NCBI GenBank assembly: GCA_947387575.1
Contig: CANDOC010000014.1
Location: 62,001-126,000, forward strand
DNA length: 64,000 nt
Origin: Spongorhabdus nitratireducens
GTDB taxonomy: Bacteria; Pseudomonadota; Gammaproteobacteria; Pseudomonadales; Endozoicomonadaceae
Reading direction: 5' to 3'
Under the pieces are notes generated by a model. It saw only the letters and a program-made list of their open reading frames with translations, was not told the DNA's origin and searched no databases. Positions 1 to 9,682 of this stretch are shown here, one piece after another. The translations under genes and the position numbers were made by a program. The first letter of the stretch is position 1. Each line of letters starts with the position of its first letter.

Positions 1-1
1 C

Positions 2-928
2 GATCCGGATGGCTTCAATAATAGCGGCACCCTCAGCTATCTGGTCAAGCCGGTATCCAATGAACAGCTGAACAAACTGTTTTTGACCTTGCAGCACATC
101 AAGGATGGTGAAATCCGCAAGGTCTTGCTGGTGGATGGCGATGATGGCAGTGGCAAGGTTATGGCAAAACTGCTGGGTCAGAAGAAGGCCAAGGTCTGTC
201 ATGTAAAGACCATGAAAGCAGCGTTGAAAACTTTCAGTACAAAAAACTGGCAGTGCCTGATTGTGGATGTGGACCTACCGGATGGCAGCGGTCTGGACTT
301 ACTTAAGCAGCTGGAAAAAGTTGAAGGAAAGGATCTGCCGCCGGTTATTGTTCATGCTGGACGTACTTTGGGTGAAGAAGAGCACCGCGCGCTACAGAAG
401 TATACCCACAGTATGATAATGAAGGGTGAACACTCAGATGAGCGGATGAATGATGAAGTCTCTCTGTTTATGCACAGTGTTCAGAAATCGGATAACAAGC
501 CAGTGCCGGAAGTGAAGGCAAAGCCTCCTGCAGGTAATGGTGGTGAGAAAACACTCAAAGGAAAGAAAATTCTGCTGGTGGATGATGACCTGAGAAATAC
601 CTTTGCGCTGTCCAAGGCGCTGCAGGCTCAGGGGCTGGATATCACCATTGCCGATAATGGTCAGATGGCACTTGATAAGCTGGCTGAAACAGAAGGCATT
701 GATCTGGTACTGATGGATATCATGATGCCGGTAATGGATGGTTATGAAGCCACCCAAAAGATACGAGAGAACAAGGCCTGGAAAGATTTGCCGGTTATTG
801 CACTGACCGCCAAGGCGATGGCGGATGACCGGGCGAAGTGTATTGACGCCGGAGCTAACGATTATCTGACCAAACCGGTGGATATGAGTAAGCTGACAGA
901 AATGATGAAACTGTGGCTCTATCGCTAA
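2..928 (+). CDS. Multi-receiver C-terminal part of a hybrid sensor kinase or response regulator (5' end missing)
   Basis: The frame is open from base 2, so the gene begins left of the window; 308 residues are visible. It holds the tail of one receiver domain (LVKPVS), a second receiver that opens with KVLLVDGDD and carries IVDVDLPDG, and a full third receiver with ILLVDDD, the phosphoacceptor Asp in LMDIMMPVMDG, and the Lys in YLTKPVD. Kinase domains, if present, lie upstream. The CheR, CheB and GGDEF genes follow closely in the same direction, which is typical of large hybrid-kinase clusters controlling adaptation or biofilm. Phosphorelay is known for the family; the signal cannot be seen. 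Confidence 0.85.
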   Translation, partial: DPDGFNNSGTLSYLVKPVSNEQLNKLFLTLQHIKDGEIRKVLLVDGDDGSGKVMAKLLGQKKAKVCHVKTMKAALKTFSTKNWQCLIVDVDLPDGSGLDLLKQLEKVEGKDLPPVIVHAGRTLGEEEHRALQKYTHSMIMKGEHSDERMNDEVSLFMHSVQKSDNKPVPEVKAKPPAGNGGEKTLKGKKILLVDDDLRNTFALSKALQAQGLDITIADNGQMALDKLAETEGIDLVLMDIMMPVMDGYEATQKIRENKAWKDLPVIALTAKAMADDRAKCIDAGANDYLTKPVDMSKLTEMMKLWLYR

Positions 929-947
929 AAAAGGTTAATTGCTAAGC

Positions 948-1772
948 ATGGGTACAACAGGCAGGGAAGCCGACGAGATAAAAGTGCTGCTGGAAGCAGT
1001 GTATCTCCGCCATGGTTTTGATTACCGCAACTATGCCATGGCTTCCTTACGGCGGCGGGTTCATAAAGTGCTGGATGAGTCCGGTATCAAACAGATAATT
1101 GATCTGGTCCCGGCGATATGGAATGACGACAAGGTTGCTTCAGACTTTCTGCGGGTGATGTCGATTCCGGTCACTGAAATGTTTCGGGATCCGCCATTCT
1201 TTATTGAATTGCGGGAAAAAGTACTGCCGATTCTGGAAACCTATCCTTTTATCAAAATCTGGCATGCGGGCTGTGCAACCGGTGAAGAAGTATTGTCCAT
1301 GGCAATACTGTTGCGTGAGGCCGGGCTGGAAAAGAGGGTCAGAATCTATGCCACGGATTATAACGATCAGGTGCTGAAGGCCGCGAAGGAAGGCATCTAC
1401 TCAATGGACAAAATTCCCCTGTTTGAATCGAACTATCAGGATGCACAGGGGAAGGGCAAACTCTCGGATTACTATCACGCACGTTATGATCAGGCCAAGT
1501 TTGATCCTGAACTGCTGTCTAATGTGACCTTTGCCAATCATAACCTGGTCACTGACGGTGTTTTCGGTGAGATGAACCTGATTCTGTGCCGAAATGTGCT
1601 GATTTATTTCAACAAGGAATTACAACAACGGGTTTTTCGTCTGATAACAGACAGCCTTTGTCCCAGAGGTATTCTGGGGCTTGGCAATGGTGAAAGTCTG
1701 AGGTTTTCACCTTTGGCACGACATTATGAACATATCGATGCCAGCCTGCGGCTGTATCGGAAAAAGCTATGA
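948..1772 (+). CDS. CheR-type protein-glutamate O-methyltransferase
   Basis: A 274-residue SAM-dependent methyltransferase of the CheR family. The N-terminal helical part (YRNYAMASLRRRV) precedes a Rossmann domain with the SAM-binding motif HAGCATGEE near residue 105 and the family motif CRNVLIYF near 210. ATG at 948 was chosen; an in-frame TTG at 939 also has an AAGG upstream and cannot be excluded. It overlaps cheB by 4 bases (ATGA), so the two are translationally coupled. No methyl-accepting receptor is in the window. In such clusters the targets may be cytoplasmic domains of the adjacent kinase rather than flagellar chemoreceptors; that is inference. Confidence 0.9.
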   Translation: MGTTGREADEIKVLLEAVYLRHGFDYRNYAMASLRRRVHKVLDESGIKQIIDLVPAIWNDDKVASDFLRVMSIPVTEMFRDPPFFIELREKVLPILETYPFIKIWHAGCATGEEVLSMAILLREAGLEKRVRIYATDYNDQVLKAAKEGIYSMDKIPLFESNYQDAQGKGKLSDYYHARYDQAKFDPELLSNVTFANHNLVTDGVFGEMNLILCRNVLIYFNKELQQRVFRLITDSLCPRGILGLGNGESLRFSPLARHYEHIDASLRLYRKKL

Positions 1773-2332
1773 GCCGTTATAAGGCTGTTGTTATCGGAGC
1801 CTCTGCAGGGGGCTTTGAATTGCTGGTCAACCTGCTTGAAGCTCTGCCTGCAAGTTTTCCGTTACCGGTATTGGTGGTGATTCATACGGCATCGAGCGGC
1901 AACACCTTATCCCAGGCGCTGGCCAAAGCAGCATCACTGTCTGTGGTTGAAGGTGTTGATAAACAGACCATACAGCAGGGACGGATTGTTGTTGCTCCCG
2001 GTGGCTACCATATGCTGGTAGAAGATGAGGGCTATATCAGTCTTTGTGTTGGAGAGCGGGTTTGTCACTCCAGACCGTCTATTGATGTGCTGTTTGAATC
2101 CGCTGCTGATGTATATGGCGACAAGCTCATTGGTGTCATTTTGAGTGGAGCCAACAGGGATGGTGCGAATGGCATGAAATACCTGTGTGATCAGGGTGGC
2201 TTGCCTGTTGTTCAGGATCCGGCAACAGCGGTTTCTCCGGTGATGCCCAAAGCAGTATTAAAGCAATGTGACGTTGAACATATTGTAAAACCGGAAGAAA
2301 TTCCGGAATTACTTGTCCAGTTAGCTCAATAG
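1769..2332 (+). CDS. CheB-type protein-glutamate methylesterase, stand-alone catalytic domain
   Basis: A 187-residue CheB methylesterase domain without the N-terminal receiver of chemotaxis CheB. The catalytic triad can be read as Ser in GASAGG (residues 11-16), His in VIHTASS (near 37) and Asp in LSGANRDGA (near 127). The start overlaps the end of cheR by 4 bases. Lack of a receiver means activity is not set by direct phosphorylation; control by the neighbouring multi-receiver protein is plausible but unproven. Confidence 0.9.
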   Translation: MSRYKAVVIGASAGGFELLVNLLEALPASFPLPVLVVIHTASSGNTLSQALAKAASLSVVEGVDKQTIQQGRIVVAPGGYHMLVEDEGYISLCVGERVCHSRPSIDVLFESAADVYGDKLIGVILSGANRDGANGMKYLCDQGGLPVVQDPATAVSPVMPKAVLKQCDVEHIVKPEEIPELLVQLAQ

Positions 2333-2364
2333 AGCAGATATAGAGACTAGAAGGAATCCAGGGA

Positions 2365-3708
2365 ATGGATGGAACCCAGGTCAAACTGTTAGTGGTTGAT
2401 GACCGGCCGGAAAACCTGCTGGCCATGGATAAGTTGTTAAAACCGCTGGGAGCGGAAATCCATAAGGCCAACTCGGGCGAGGAAGCCTTGAAAATGGTGC
2501 TGCGACATCATTTTGCCCTGATTCTGCTGGATGTGCAGATGCCAGGTATGGATGGTTTTGAAACCGCAGCACTGCTTCACAGTAACAGTCAGACTGCCAG
2601 CATTCCGATTATCTTTGTGACTGCCTTGAATAAGGATGAAGCCTACGTCAGTAAGGGCTACAAAACAGGAGCTGTCGACTATCTACCCAAGCCAATCAAT
2701 CCCGATATTTTGATGGGCAAGGTCAAAGTATTCCTAAGGCTGGAACAGCAGCATCTAGAGATGGATAAACTGAACAGTCAGCTCAAGGCTGTCAGCAAAC
2801 AGAATCAGATGCTGCTGGATTGTGCCGGTGAAGGCATTGTTGGCGTTAATCCACAGGGGCATGTGGTCTTCAGTAACCCTGTAGCTTGTCAGCTGCTGGG
2901 AGTGCAGGAGCAAGAACTGAAGGGACAGAAAGTAGATCAGTATCTGGCCGATGACTCGGACTCGGAAGAGGGTGGAAACTGGGTAGAAAGCCGACTGCAT
3001 CAGGATTGTCTGAAAGATGGCAGTGGTTTTCAGCATAAGGGCAATCTTCGCCCACCGGGCAGGGCAAGCTTTCCTGCCGAGTTTAATGTTTCCCCGATTC
3101 TGGATGACAGTCAGCAGGTGACAGGTGCCGTTATCGTATTTCAGGATATTACTGAGCGGCAGAAGCTGGAAGATAAACTGATTCGCATGGCCCGTTATGA
3201 CAACCTGACCGGGCTGGCAAACCGCTCGCTGTTTATGGAGTTCATCAATACTTCCATTGCTCGTAGTCAGCGCCGTGAGCGCACAACGGCCGTTGCCTTT
3301 ATTGACCTTGACCACTTCAAGCAGATCAACGACACCATGGGACATGATGCAGGTGATGACCTGTTGATCAGTGCTGCTGCACGTCTGAAAACCTGTGTCC
3401 GGGAAGGTGATATGGTGGCACGTCTGGGTGGTGATGAATTTGCTATTGTGCTGGATGACTTAGCTAAGCCACAGGATGCTGCTCATATTGCAGAGAAAAT
3501 TCTGCAGTCTTTCAGCCGCGCGCATTTACTTGGTAAGAAAGAAGTTAAAGTGGGTACCAGTATCGGTATTGCAACATTCCCTGATGCCGGAAAAACAGCA
3601 GAAGAAATTATCAAGGCCGCTGATACGGCGATGTATGTCTCCAAGAAGAGTGGTCGGAACAGCTACAACATGTATCAGCAGGGAATGAAGGTAAGTGGTG
3701 AGGGCTGA
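2365..3708 (+). CDS. Response-regulator diguanylate cyclase (REC-PAS-GGDEF)
   Basis: A 447-residue protein expected to make cyclic di-GMP from two GTP. Residues 1-125 form a receiver (LLVVDDRPEN, LLDVQMPGMDG, YLPKPI), about 145-265 a PAS domain (IVGVNPQGHVVFSNP), and 280-440 a GGDEF domain. The active site is intact (RLGGDEF near residue 355) and an RxxD inhibitory site (REGD) lies five residues before it, so product inhibition is expected. There is no EAL domain. ATG at 2365 is preceded by AGAAGG. It is the last gene of the cluster, so the phosphorelay probably feeds a c-di-GMP output. Confidence 0.92.
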   Translation: MDGTQVKLLVVDDRPENLLAMDKLLKPLGAEIHKANSGEEALKMVLRHHFALILLDVQMPGMDGFETAALLHSNSQTASIPIIFVTALNKDEAYVSKGYKTGAVDYLPKPINPDILMGKVKVFLRLEQQHLEMDKLNSQLKAVSKQNQMLLDCAGEGIVGVNPQGHVVFSNPVACQLLGVQEQELKGQKVDQYLADDSDSEEGGNWVESRLHQDCLKDGSGFQHKGNLRPPGRASFPAEFNVSPILDDSQQVTGAVIVFQDITERQKLEDKLIRMARYDNLTGLANRSLFMEFINTSIARSQRRERTTAVAFIDLDHFKQINDTMGHDAGDDLLISAAARLKTCVREGDMVARLGGDEFAIVLDDLAKPQDAAHIAEKILQSFSRAHLLGKKEVKVGTSIGIATFPDAGKTAEEIIKAADTAMYVSKKSGRNSYNMYQQGMKVSGEG

Positions 3709-3731
3709 CAAAGCAAAATCTGTAAAGTTAT

Positions 3732-3777
3732 AAGACCATTTAAAGGTAAATAAAAAGCCGAGCTTTGGAATGGTCTT
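3732..3777. terminator. Bidirectional hairpin terminator after the cyclase gene
   Basis: A 9-bp inverted repeat (AAGACCATT at 3732-3740, AATGGTCTT at 3769-3777) encloses an inner stem AAAGC/GCTTT. It lies between the converging cyclase and small membrane-protein genes. Confidence 0.55.
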
Positions 3778-3807
3778 TACTATTATCTCAGGGAAGATTT
3801 TCTAGCA

Positions 3808-4080
3808 TTAATCGTGGTGCTCAGAGTCGTAGTCTGTTTCATCAAGAATCACGAAGCTGATAAAAGTAGTTGTCAGTGTAATGAGCATAACGACAGGTAC
3901 CGCAGGGAAAAACAACATCAATAGTCCGGCAAAAATCCAGACTGTTTTAACTATTCTCTTCTTTTGTTCATAAACAGTTGTTGCTTGATGATTTTCTGTT
4001 TGACGGGTTTGTTTTGGGGCCGGAACCGGCTTGGCATATAACTCAAACAGGGTCTTAAGCATCACGAACAGCAATTGCAT
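3808..4080 (-). CDS. Small membrane protein of unknown function
   Basis: A 90-residue frame with a good ribosome site (AAAGGAGT, seven bases before the ATG). It has a polar segment rich in Gln, Thr and Lys (residues 17-40), then a hydrophobic stretch of about 40 residues (WIFAGLLMLFFPAVP onward) that could form two membrane helices, and an acidic tail (DETDYDSEHHD). I do not recognise a family. It stands alone between a terminator and a divergent acyl-CoA dehydrogenase gene. Confidence 0.6.
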   Translation of the reverse strand: MQLLFVMLKTLFELYAKPVPAPKQTRQTENHQATTVYEQKKRIVKTVWIFAGLLMLFFPAVPVVMLITLTTTFISFVILDETDYDSEHHD

Positions 4081-4262
4081 CAGTCACTCCTTTGACTAAC
4101 TTCTAACGCCGACTCTTTTAACGATAGCCGAAATTTGCCGCCATTTGCAGCCAAAAGCGGGATGAGTATTCGGTTTTTCTCGGGTATGATGCGGTTTGCC
4201 GAAGCGGCCGACAGAATAATAATTTCCCTTCAGCGCGACTGAAGTAACCTTCCGGGGGATTT

Positions 4263-6053
4263 ATGGCTGAATATAAAGCACCACTGAGAGATATCCGCTT
4301 TGTCCTGAATGAAGTCTTTGAAGCTGACAAGCAGTGGGCCACCATGCCCGGCTTGTCCGAAGTCGACCGGGAAATGGCGGATGCCATTCTTGAAGAGGCC
4401 GGCAAGGTCACCGCTAACCTGATTGCTCCCCTGAACCGTTCCGGTGATGAAGAAGGCGCGACATGGAATGAAGGTCAGGTCACTACACCTGAAGGCTTTA
4501 AAGAAGCTTTTGCGACCTTTGCCGAAGGTGGCTGGGTTGGTCTGACCGGTAATCCCGAGTTTGGTGGCATGGGTATGCCCAAGGCGCTGGCTGTACAGTA
4601 TGAAGAGATGATATACAGTGCCAACAACTCCTTTGCCCTGTATCCGACCCTGACTGCAGGTGCCTGCCTTGCAATTAATGCTCATGCTTCCGAAGAGCTG
4701 AAGCAAGCTTATCTGCCTAACATGTACGGCGGCGTCTGGGCCGGTTCCATGTGTCTGACCGAGCCTCATTCCGGTACTGACCTTGGCATTATTCGTACCA
4801 AGGCCGAGCCTCAGGCCGATGGCAGCTACAACGTGACCGGTACCAAGATCTTTATTACCGGCGGTGAGCACGATCTCAATGAGAACATTATTCACCTGGT
4901 ACTGGCCAAGCTGCCTGATGCACCGGCAGGCCCACGGGGTATTTCCCTGTTCCTGGTGCCCAAGGTACTGGTAAATGAAGATGGTTCGTTGGGTGAAGCC
5001 AACAGCGTCAGCTGTGGTTCCATTGAACACAAGATGGGCATCAAGGCGTCCGCTACCTGTGTGATGAACTTTGATGGCGCCAAAGGCTATCTGGTAGGTG
5101 AGCTGAACAAGGGTCTGGCGGCCATGTTCACCATGATGAACTATGAGCGCTTGTCCATTGGTATCCAGGGACTGGGTTGCTCGGAAATGAGCTACCAGAG
5201 TGCACTGGAATATGCCCGCGAGCGTATCCAGGGACGAGCTGCAACGGGTGCGGTACAACCAGAGAAAGCTGCTGATCCTATTATCGTGCATCCTGATGTT
5301 CGTCGTATGCTGCTGAATATCAAGGCGCTGACTGAAGCGGGTCGTGCATTCTCTACCTACACTGCGATGCAGCTTGACCAGATGAAGTATGCTGAAAGTG
5401 CCGAAAAGCGCCAGCAGGCAGAAAACCTGGTAGCACTACTGACGCCTGTCACCAAGGCATTCTTTACCGATATCGGACTGAATAACTGTATTGATGGTCA
5501 GCAGGTATTTGGTGGTCACGGTTACATTCGTGAATGGGGTCAGGAACAGCTGGTACGTGATGTGCGTATCGCCCAGATCTATGAAGGCACCAACGGTATT
5601 CAGGCACTGGATCTGATGGGACGTAAGGTGGTTGCCAATGGCGGCCAGTTCTTCCGTGAGTTTACCGGACAGATGAATGCTTTCATGGCTGAGCAGGAAT
5701 CAGCAGAAATGGCTGAATTTATCGAGCCGCTGAAGGCTGCTGTCTCCAGTCTGGAAGAGTTGACTGAGCTGGTAATTGAAAAATCAGGGCAGAATCCGAA
5801 TGAAGTGGGTGCAGCTTCTGTAGAATATCTGCATGCCTTTGGCTATACCGTATACGGCTGGATGTGGGCCATTATGGCGGCCAAGTCACAACAGGCTCTG
5901 GCAGAAGGTACAACCGAGCCGGAATTCTATGCCGCCAAGCTCTCAACTGCGCGCTATTACTTCCAGCGTATTTTGCCGCGTACTTTGAGTCTGACTGAAA
6001 CAGTCAAGGCTGGCAGTGACTCCCTGTTCGAGCTGGATGCCGATCACTTCTGA
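4263..6053 (+). CDS. Acyl-CoA dehydrogenase, long form with extra C-terminal domain
   Basis: A 596-residue FAD-dependent acyl-CoA dehydrogenase. The family signature is visible in CLTEPHSGTDLG and in KIFITGGEHD, and the likely catalytic Glu is in QIYEGTNGIQ near residue 441. The length and C-terminal extension match the subfamily of about 600 residues that includes DmdC-like enzymes and fatty acyl-CoA dehydrogenases, so the substrate cannot be fixed. The ATG at 4263 follows a GGGGGA ribosome site. It is a single-gene unit ended by a strong terminator. Confidence 0.93.
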   Translation: MAEYKAPLRDIRFVLNEVFEADKQWATMPGLSEVDREMADAILEEAGKVTANLIAPLNRSGDEEGATWNEGQVTTPEGFKEAFATFAEGGWVGLTGNPEFGGMGMPKALAVQYEEMIYSANNSFALYPTLTAGACLAINAHASEELKQAYLPNMYGGVWAGSMCLTEPHSGTDLGIIRTKAEPQADGSYNVTGTKIFITGGEHDLNENIIHLVLAKLPDAPAGPRGISLFLVPKVLVNEDGSLGEANSVSCGSIEHKMGIKASATCVMNFDGAKGYLVGELNKGLAAMFTMMNYERLSIGIQGLGCSEMSYQSALEYARERIQGRAATGAVQPEKAADPIIVHPDVRRMLLNIKALTEAGRAFSTYTAMQLDQMKYAESAEKRQQAENLVALLTPVTKAFFTDIGLNNCIDGQQVFGGHGYIREWGQEQLVRDVRIAQIYEGTNGIQALDLMGRKVVANGGQFFREFTGQMNAFMAEQESAEMAEFIEPLKAAVSSLEELTELVIEKSGQNPNEVGAASVEYLHAFGYTVYGWMWAIMAAKSQQALAEGTTEPEFYAAKLSTARYYFQRILPRTLSLTETVKAGSDSLFELDADHF

Positions 6054-6086
6054 TCTGTTTTTAGCTGACCGAACACTGTCCTGAAT

Positions 6087-6122
6087 TAGAAAGCCCCGCT
6101 TTTTAGCGGGGCTTTCTATTTT
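6087..6122. terminator. Strong bidirectional terminator
   Basis: A perfect 14-bp stem (6087-6100 with 6105-6118) and a 4-base loop, GC-rich at the core. It serves the converging acyl-CoA dehydrogenase and hybrid kinase genes. Confidence 0.9.
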
Positions 6123-6132
6123 AGAGAAGGGT

Positions 6133-8988
6133 TCAGACAAATTTTTGCAGTGCTGCCGAGGTCTTCTGGTGAGCGACTTTCAGGCGAGGTAACAGCGGTC
6201 CAATCGCATCCAGGTCTCCGGACTTGGCTAACTGCTCAATTTCTTTGGCGACCTCTCCCAGAATAAGGGCGCCAACATTATTGCTACTGGACTTCAGGGT
6301 GTGCGCTGCCCGAATCAGAATATCTTTATCGGCTTCCTGATTGGCCTTGTGGATATCGTCAACATGGCGGGGCGAATCTTCCAGATAACTTTCTATCAGA
6401 CTGCCAAACTCGTCTTCCATGATTTCTTTCAGGGTTTCGAGAGTAGTGTCGTCAATCAGCCCGGTATCATCCATGGGCTCCTCCGGCTCATTATTAGTGG
6501 CGACATCATCTGTCGTTGACTGTTCCGCAGAAGAATTATTTGATTCCTGTACTTGTTGCACGGCGTCTGCCTGCTTGTCTCCGTATAACCAGGTTGCCAG
6601 TTTTTCCTGCAGTAATCCGGCTTTGATCGGCTTACTCAGGTAATCGTCCATACCTGCGGCAAGGCATTTCTCACGATCACCGGCCATGGCATTGGCGGTC
6701 ATTGCAATAACGGGCAATCTGGGCTTGCGTTGCTGCTCTTCTCTGCGGCGGATATTCCGAGTGGCTTCATAACCGCTCATAACCGGCATCTGGCAGTCCA
6801 TCAGTACCAGGTTGTAGTTCTTGTCTGCGGTAGCATCGACAGCTTCCTGGCCATCACTGGCAACTTCAACATTTAGGCCCATTTTGCTGAGGATACTGAT
6901 GGCAACCTTCTGGTTAACAATATTGTCTTCTACCAGCAGAATGCTTTCACCCTGGAAGCTCTTTTGTAGTGTGTGAGTGAGCTGGGCTTTGTTATCGGTT
7001 TCGATATGGTGCTGGTCCATTACATGCATCAAGGTATCCAGCAATCGGGACTGCTTGAATGGCTTGGAAAGACAGGCATCAAGTCCGTTCTTGCGCTGGG
7101 CTCGGCGGGTAATAAAACCGGCAGATGTCAGCATGATCCGGCGGGTTTTTTCCAGTTCAGGGGTTTCGCTGATTTTCTGGGATAATCCAAGCCCGTCCAT
7201 GTCCGGCATATCCAGATCCAGCAGGGCGATATCGAATGGTTTGCCCTGATCATATGCCTTGTGAAGTTTATCCAGTGCTTCCTTGCTGTTGGATGCTTCG
7301 TCGTGGTTGATACCCCAGGATGTCAGGTAATGGTCGAGTATTTCCCGGTTGGTGGCATTGTCGTCAACAATCAGGGCGGAAATACCTTCAAGTGCATGAC
7401 TGGGCTCGGTGTAAGTTGTCAGCTTGGATGAGGAAACCTCGCAATCCAGTGTGAAGAAGAAGCAGGATCCTTTGCCTTCTTCACTGGTAACTTCAAGTTT
7501 GCCTCCCATTAGTTCGACCAGCTGGCGTGAGATTGCCAGCCCGAGGCCTGTACCACCAAACTTTCGGGTGGTAGAACCATCGGCTTGGGTAAAGGCAGAA
7601 AACAGTCTTGGGAGCACCTCTTTGGAGATACCGATACCGGTATCGCTGACACTGAATTTGAGTGAAGCCCGTTCGTCATTCTTCTCTACAACATCGACTC
7701 GGACGACAACTTCACCCTTTTCCGTAAACTTCACCGCATTGCCAATCAGGTTGGTCAGTACCTGACGAACCCGAATCGGATCGCCCAGCACAACGGGAGG
7801 TAGTTCTACTGCGGTATAGCAGGCCAGTTCCAGATGCTTTTCCTTGGCATGGCGAGCCAGCAGGGCACAGACTTCGTCGGCAATATCGCCGGGGCTCATA
7901 TCTACCGCCTCGATCTCCATCTTGCCGGCTTCAATCTTGGAATAATCAAGTATGTCGTTGATGATTTGCAGCAGTGAGTCGGCAGAGCTGTAGGCTGTAT
8001 TGAGGAAGTCGTTCTGTTCCTGGTCCAGTTGGGTACCCCGCAGCAACTCAAGCATGCCCAGCACGCCATTCATCGGGGTGCGAATCTCGTGGCTCATATT
8101 AGCCAGGAACGCACTCTTGGTCTTTGCAGCTTCCAGCGCCATTTCCTTGGCTTCGTTCGCTTCCTGAATGATGACTTTTAATTCGCTGTTGGCATGCTTC
8201 AGTTTGCGGGTACGTTCTTCAACCGTAACTTCCAGATTCTGACGTTGTTGCTGCAGCTTGGTATCGCGGCTGGATACCTGATCCAGCATGGTGTTGAAGA
8301 AGTCGTAGAGATCGCCAATCTCGTCATTGCTGACCTTCTTGACGCGTTTGTCGTAGGCCTCATCGCTGGCAATGGATTGCATGGTTTCTGACAGATTTAC
8401 AATCGGGTGTGAAAGTCCGCGTTGCAAGCGAGCAGCCAGAATGTAGGCAACCATGATAGACAGTGCCGCAGTCAATAATGCCAGCATCAGGTTGAAGCCA
8501 ACCTGCTGGTAAATTGTCGTAAAGTTGGAGCGAACCAGAACGGTGCCCAAGCGCTCATCGTCCAGAATGATGGGGTGAAAAATATCAACGTAACTCTTGC
8601 GAAGGTTGATATTTACCTTGTTCTGGCTGAGAGGAACATTCATGGAGGCATGAGGGTTGATCATGCCGGGTGTTATCGTGGCAAACTCTGTGCCGTCTTC
8701 ACCATAAATAGCACCGTAAATAATAGATGGATCAACAGATAAGCCTTCCAGCTGCTGTCTAGCCTGAGCACTGTCGTCGAAGATCAATGCCCCCTGACTG
8801 TTGGAGGCGACGACTTCAGCCAGCAACTCCAGACGTTCAATCAGGGTATTCCTGGCCTTCAGAATATCGCTGGCAGAATGTACCAGTAAGCTAACCAGCA
8901 GAGCTGCACCTGCTGTCAGCATCATGGTAAATCGCAGCCTTTTCTTGATTGGCAGCCGCTTTAACGGTGGTTTGCTTGAGGCGTCCAT
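6133..8988 (-). CDS. BarA/GacS-like hybrid histidine kinase
   Basis: A 951-residue membrane sensor kinase. A first membrane helix lies near residues 21-43, a periplasmic sensor region near 45-160 and a second helix near 163-188. These are followed by HAMP, a coiled coil, HisKA with the phospho-His in [12 protein letters not shown] (near 299), an ATPase domain ([15 protein letters not shown]), two receivers with phosphoacceptor Asp in [11 protein letters not shown] (near 591) and [11 protein letters not shown] (near 728), and a C-terminal Hpt with AAHTLKSSS (near 895). This is the full BarA-type four-step phosphorelay. It starts 3 bases after the yfiR-like gene, so the two are probably one operon. 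Confidence 0.92.
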   Translation of the reverse strand: MDASSKPPLKRLPIKKRLRFTMMLTAGAALLVSLLVHSASDILKARNTLIERLELLAEVVASNSQGALIFDDSAQARQQLEGLSVDPSIIYGAIYGEDGTEFATITPGMINPHASMNVPLSQNKVNINLRKSYVDIFHPIILDDERLGTVLVRSNFTTIYQQVGFNLMLALLTAALSIMVAYILAARLQRGLSHPIVNLSETMQSIASDEAYDKRVKKVSNDEIGDLYDFFNTMLDQVSSRDTKLQQQRQNLEVTVEERTRKLKHANSELKVIIQEANEAKEMALEAAKTKSAFLANMSHEIRTPMNGVLGMLELLRGTQLDQEQNDFLNTAYSSADSLLQIINDILDYSKIEAGKMEIEAVDMSPGDIADEVCALLARHAKEKHLELACYTAVELPPVVLGDPIRVRQVLTNLIGNAVKFTEKGEVVVRVDVVEKNDERASLKFSVSDTGIGISKEVLPRLFSAFTQADGSTTRKFGGTGLGLAISRQLVELMGGKLEVTSEEGKGSCFFFTLDCEVSSSKLTTYTEPSHALEGISALIVDDNATNREILDHYLTSWGINHDEASNSKEALDKLHKAYDQGKPFDIALLDLDMPDMDGLGLSQKISETPELEKTRRIMLTSAGFITRRAQRKNGLDACLSKPFKQSRLLDTLMHVMDQHHIETDNKAQLTHTLQKSFQGESILLVEDNIVNQKVAISILSKMGLNVEVASDGQEAVDATADKNYNLVLMDCQMPVMSGYEATRNIRRREEQQRKPRLPVIAMTANAMAGDREKCLAAGMDDYLSKPIKAGLLQEKLATWLYGDKQADAVQQVQESNNSSAEQSTTDDVATNNEPEEPMDDTGLIDDTTLETLKEIMEDEFGSLIESYLEDSPRHVDDIHKANQEADKDILIRAAHTLKSSSNNVGALILGEVAKEIEQLAKSGDLDAIGPLLPRLKVAHQKTSAALQKFV

Positions 8989-8991
8989 GCC

Positions 8992-9576
8992 TTATTTATC
9001 CACGATCCGCGCTAGTTTTAGTATCTGGGAACTCACCATCAACCGGGCGTTTTGCACAGCATTGATGTTGATGGCGAAATTGACTTTTCCGGCGTTCCGG
9101 TAGAGACCGATCATACCGCCCTGTTCCGGGAACTGGTTCATATCACTCAGAGTCAGCACCGGGCTGTTTCTTAACTGTTTCAAGACCCCTGAAAGCTGGC
9201 TCTGGGAGGAGTCGCTTATATACAGAGCGTCACATTCCCGGGTCATGTACTCGGGGCTGATACGAGGTTTAACAACGATAGTGCGACCTGAAACTTCTTT
9301 ACCGTTAATGGCATTCAATGCCCGGGGCATAATTCCTGAACCCAGCAGGCAAAGTCGGATTTCCCGGTTGTTGTAGGGCCAGTCGGTGAAACGGATGATG
9401 TTGTAAATAATGGCGGTTTTAACTTTTTCTTCGCTGGCTTTAGGTTTCTTCTCACTGGTGGCGAAACCGGAGACAGATAAAAACAACAATGCCAGCAACA
9501 GACGCAAAGCCAGGCCATATCCCGGACCGGATAGTGATGGTACTGATAGTGTGAATGGCGTCCGTGCGCTTTTCAT
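8992..9576 (-). CDS. YfiR/DUF4154-family periplasmic protein
   Basis: A 194-residue protein with a long N-terminal signal region (hydrophobic LALRLLLALLFLSVSG) and then the YfiR-like start KTAIIYNIIRFTDWP, followed by IRLCLLGSG. Family members are periplasmic and several repress a membrane-bound diguanylate cyclase (YfiN). Here no YfiN follows; the next gene, 3 bases on, is the BarA-like kinase, which suggests that the protein tunes this kinase from the periplasm. The family call is fairly safe; the partner is inference. Confidence 0.8.
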   Translation of the reverse strand: MKSARTPFTLSVPSLSGPGYGLALRLLLALLFLSVSGFATSEKKPKASEEKVKTAIIYNIIRFTDWPYNNREIRLCLLGSGIMPRALNAINGKEVSGRTIVVKPRISPEYMTRECDALYISDSSQSQLSGVLKQLRNSPVLTLSDMNQFPEQGGMIGLYRNAGKVNFAININAVQNARLMVSSQILKLARIVDK

Positions 9577-9682
9577 CTACTCAGTTCTTGGTCGCTGATA
9601 TTTGATAGCTGCCGAACTGCCAGAAAAGGTAGCTATGTAATTTATTAGGTCTGTATAAATAGTTGCACTGTTTCATCATCAA

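Noticed and set aside
4230-5291. Long open frame antisense to the acyl-CoA dehydrogenase
   Set aside because: It overlaps a gene with intact family motifs; the product is not protein-like.
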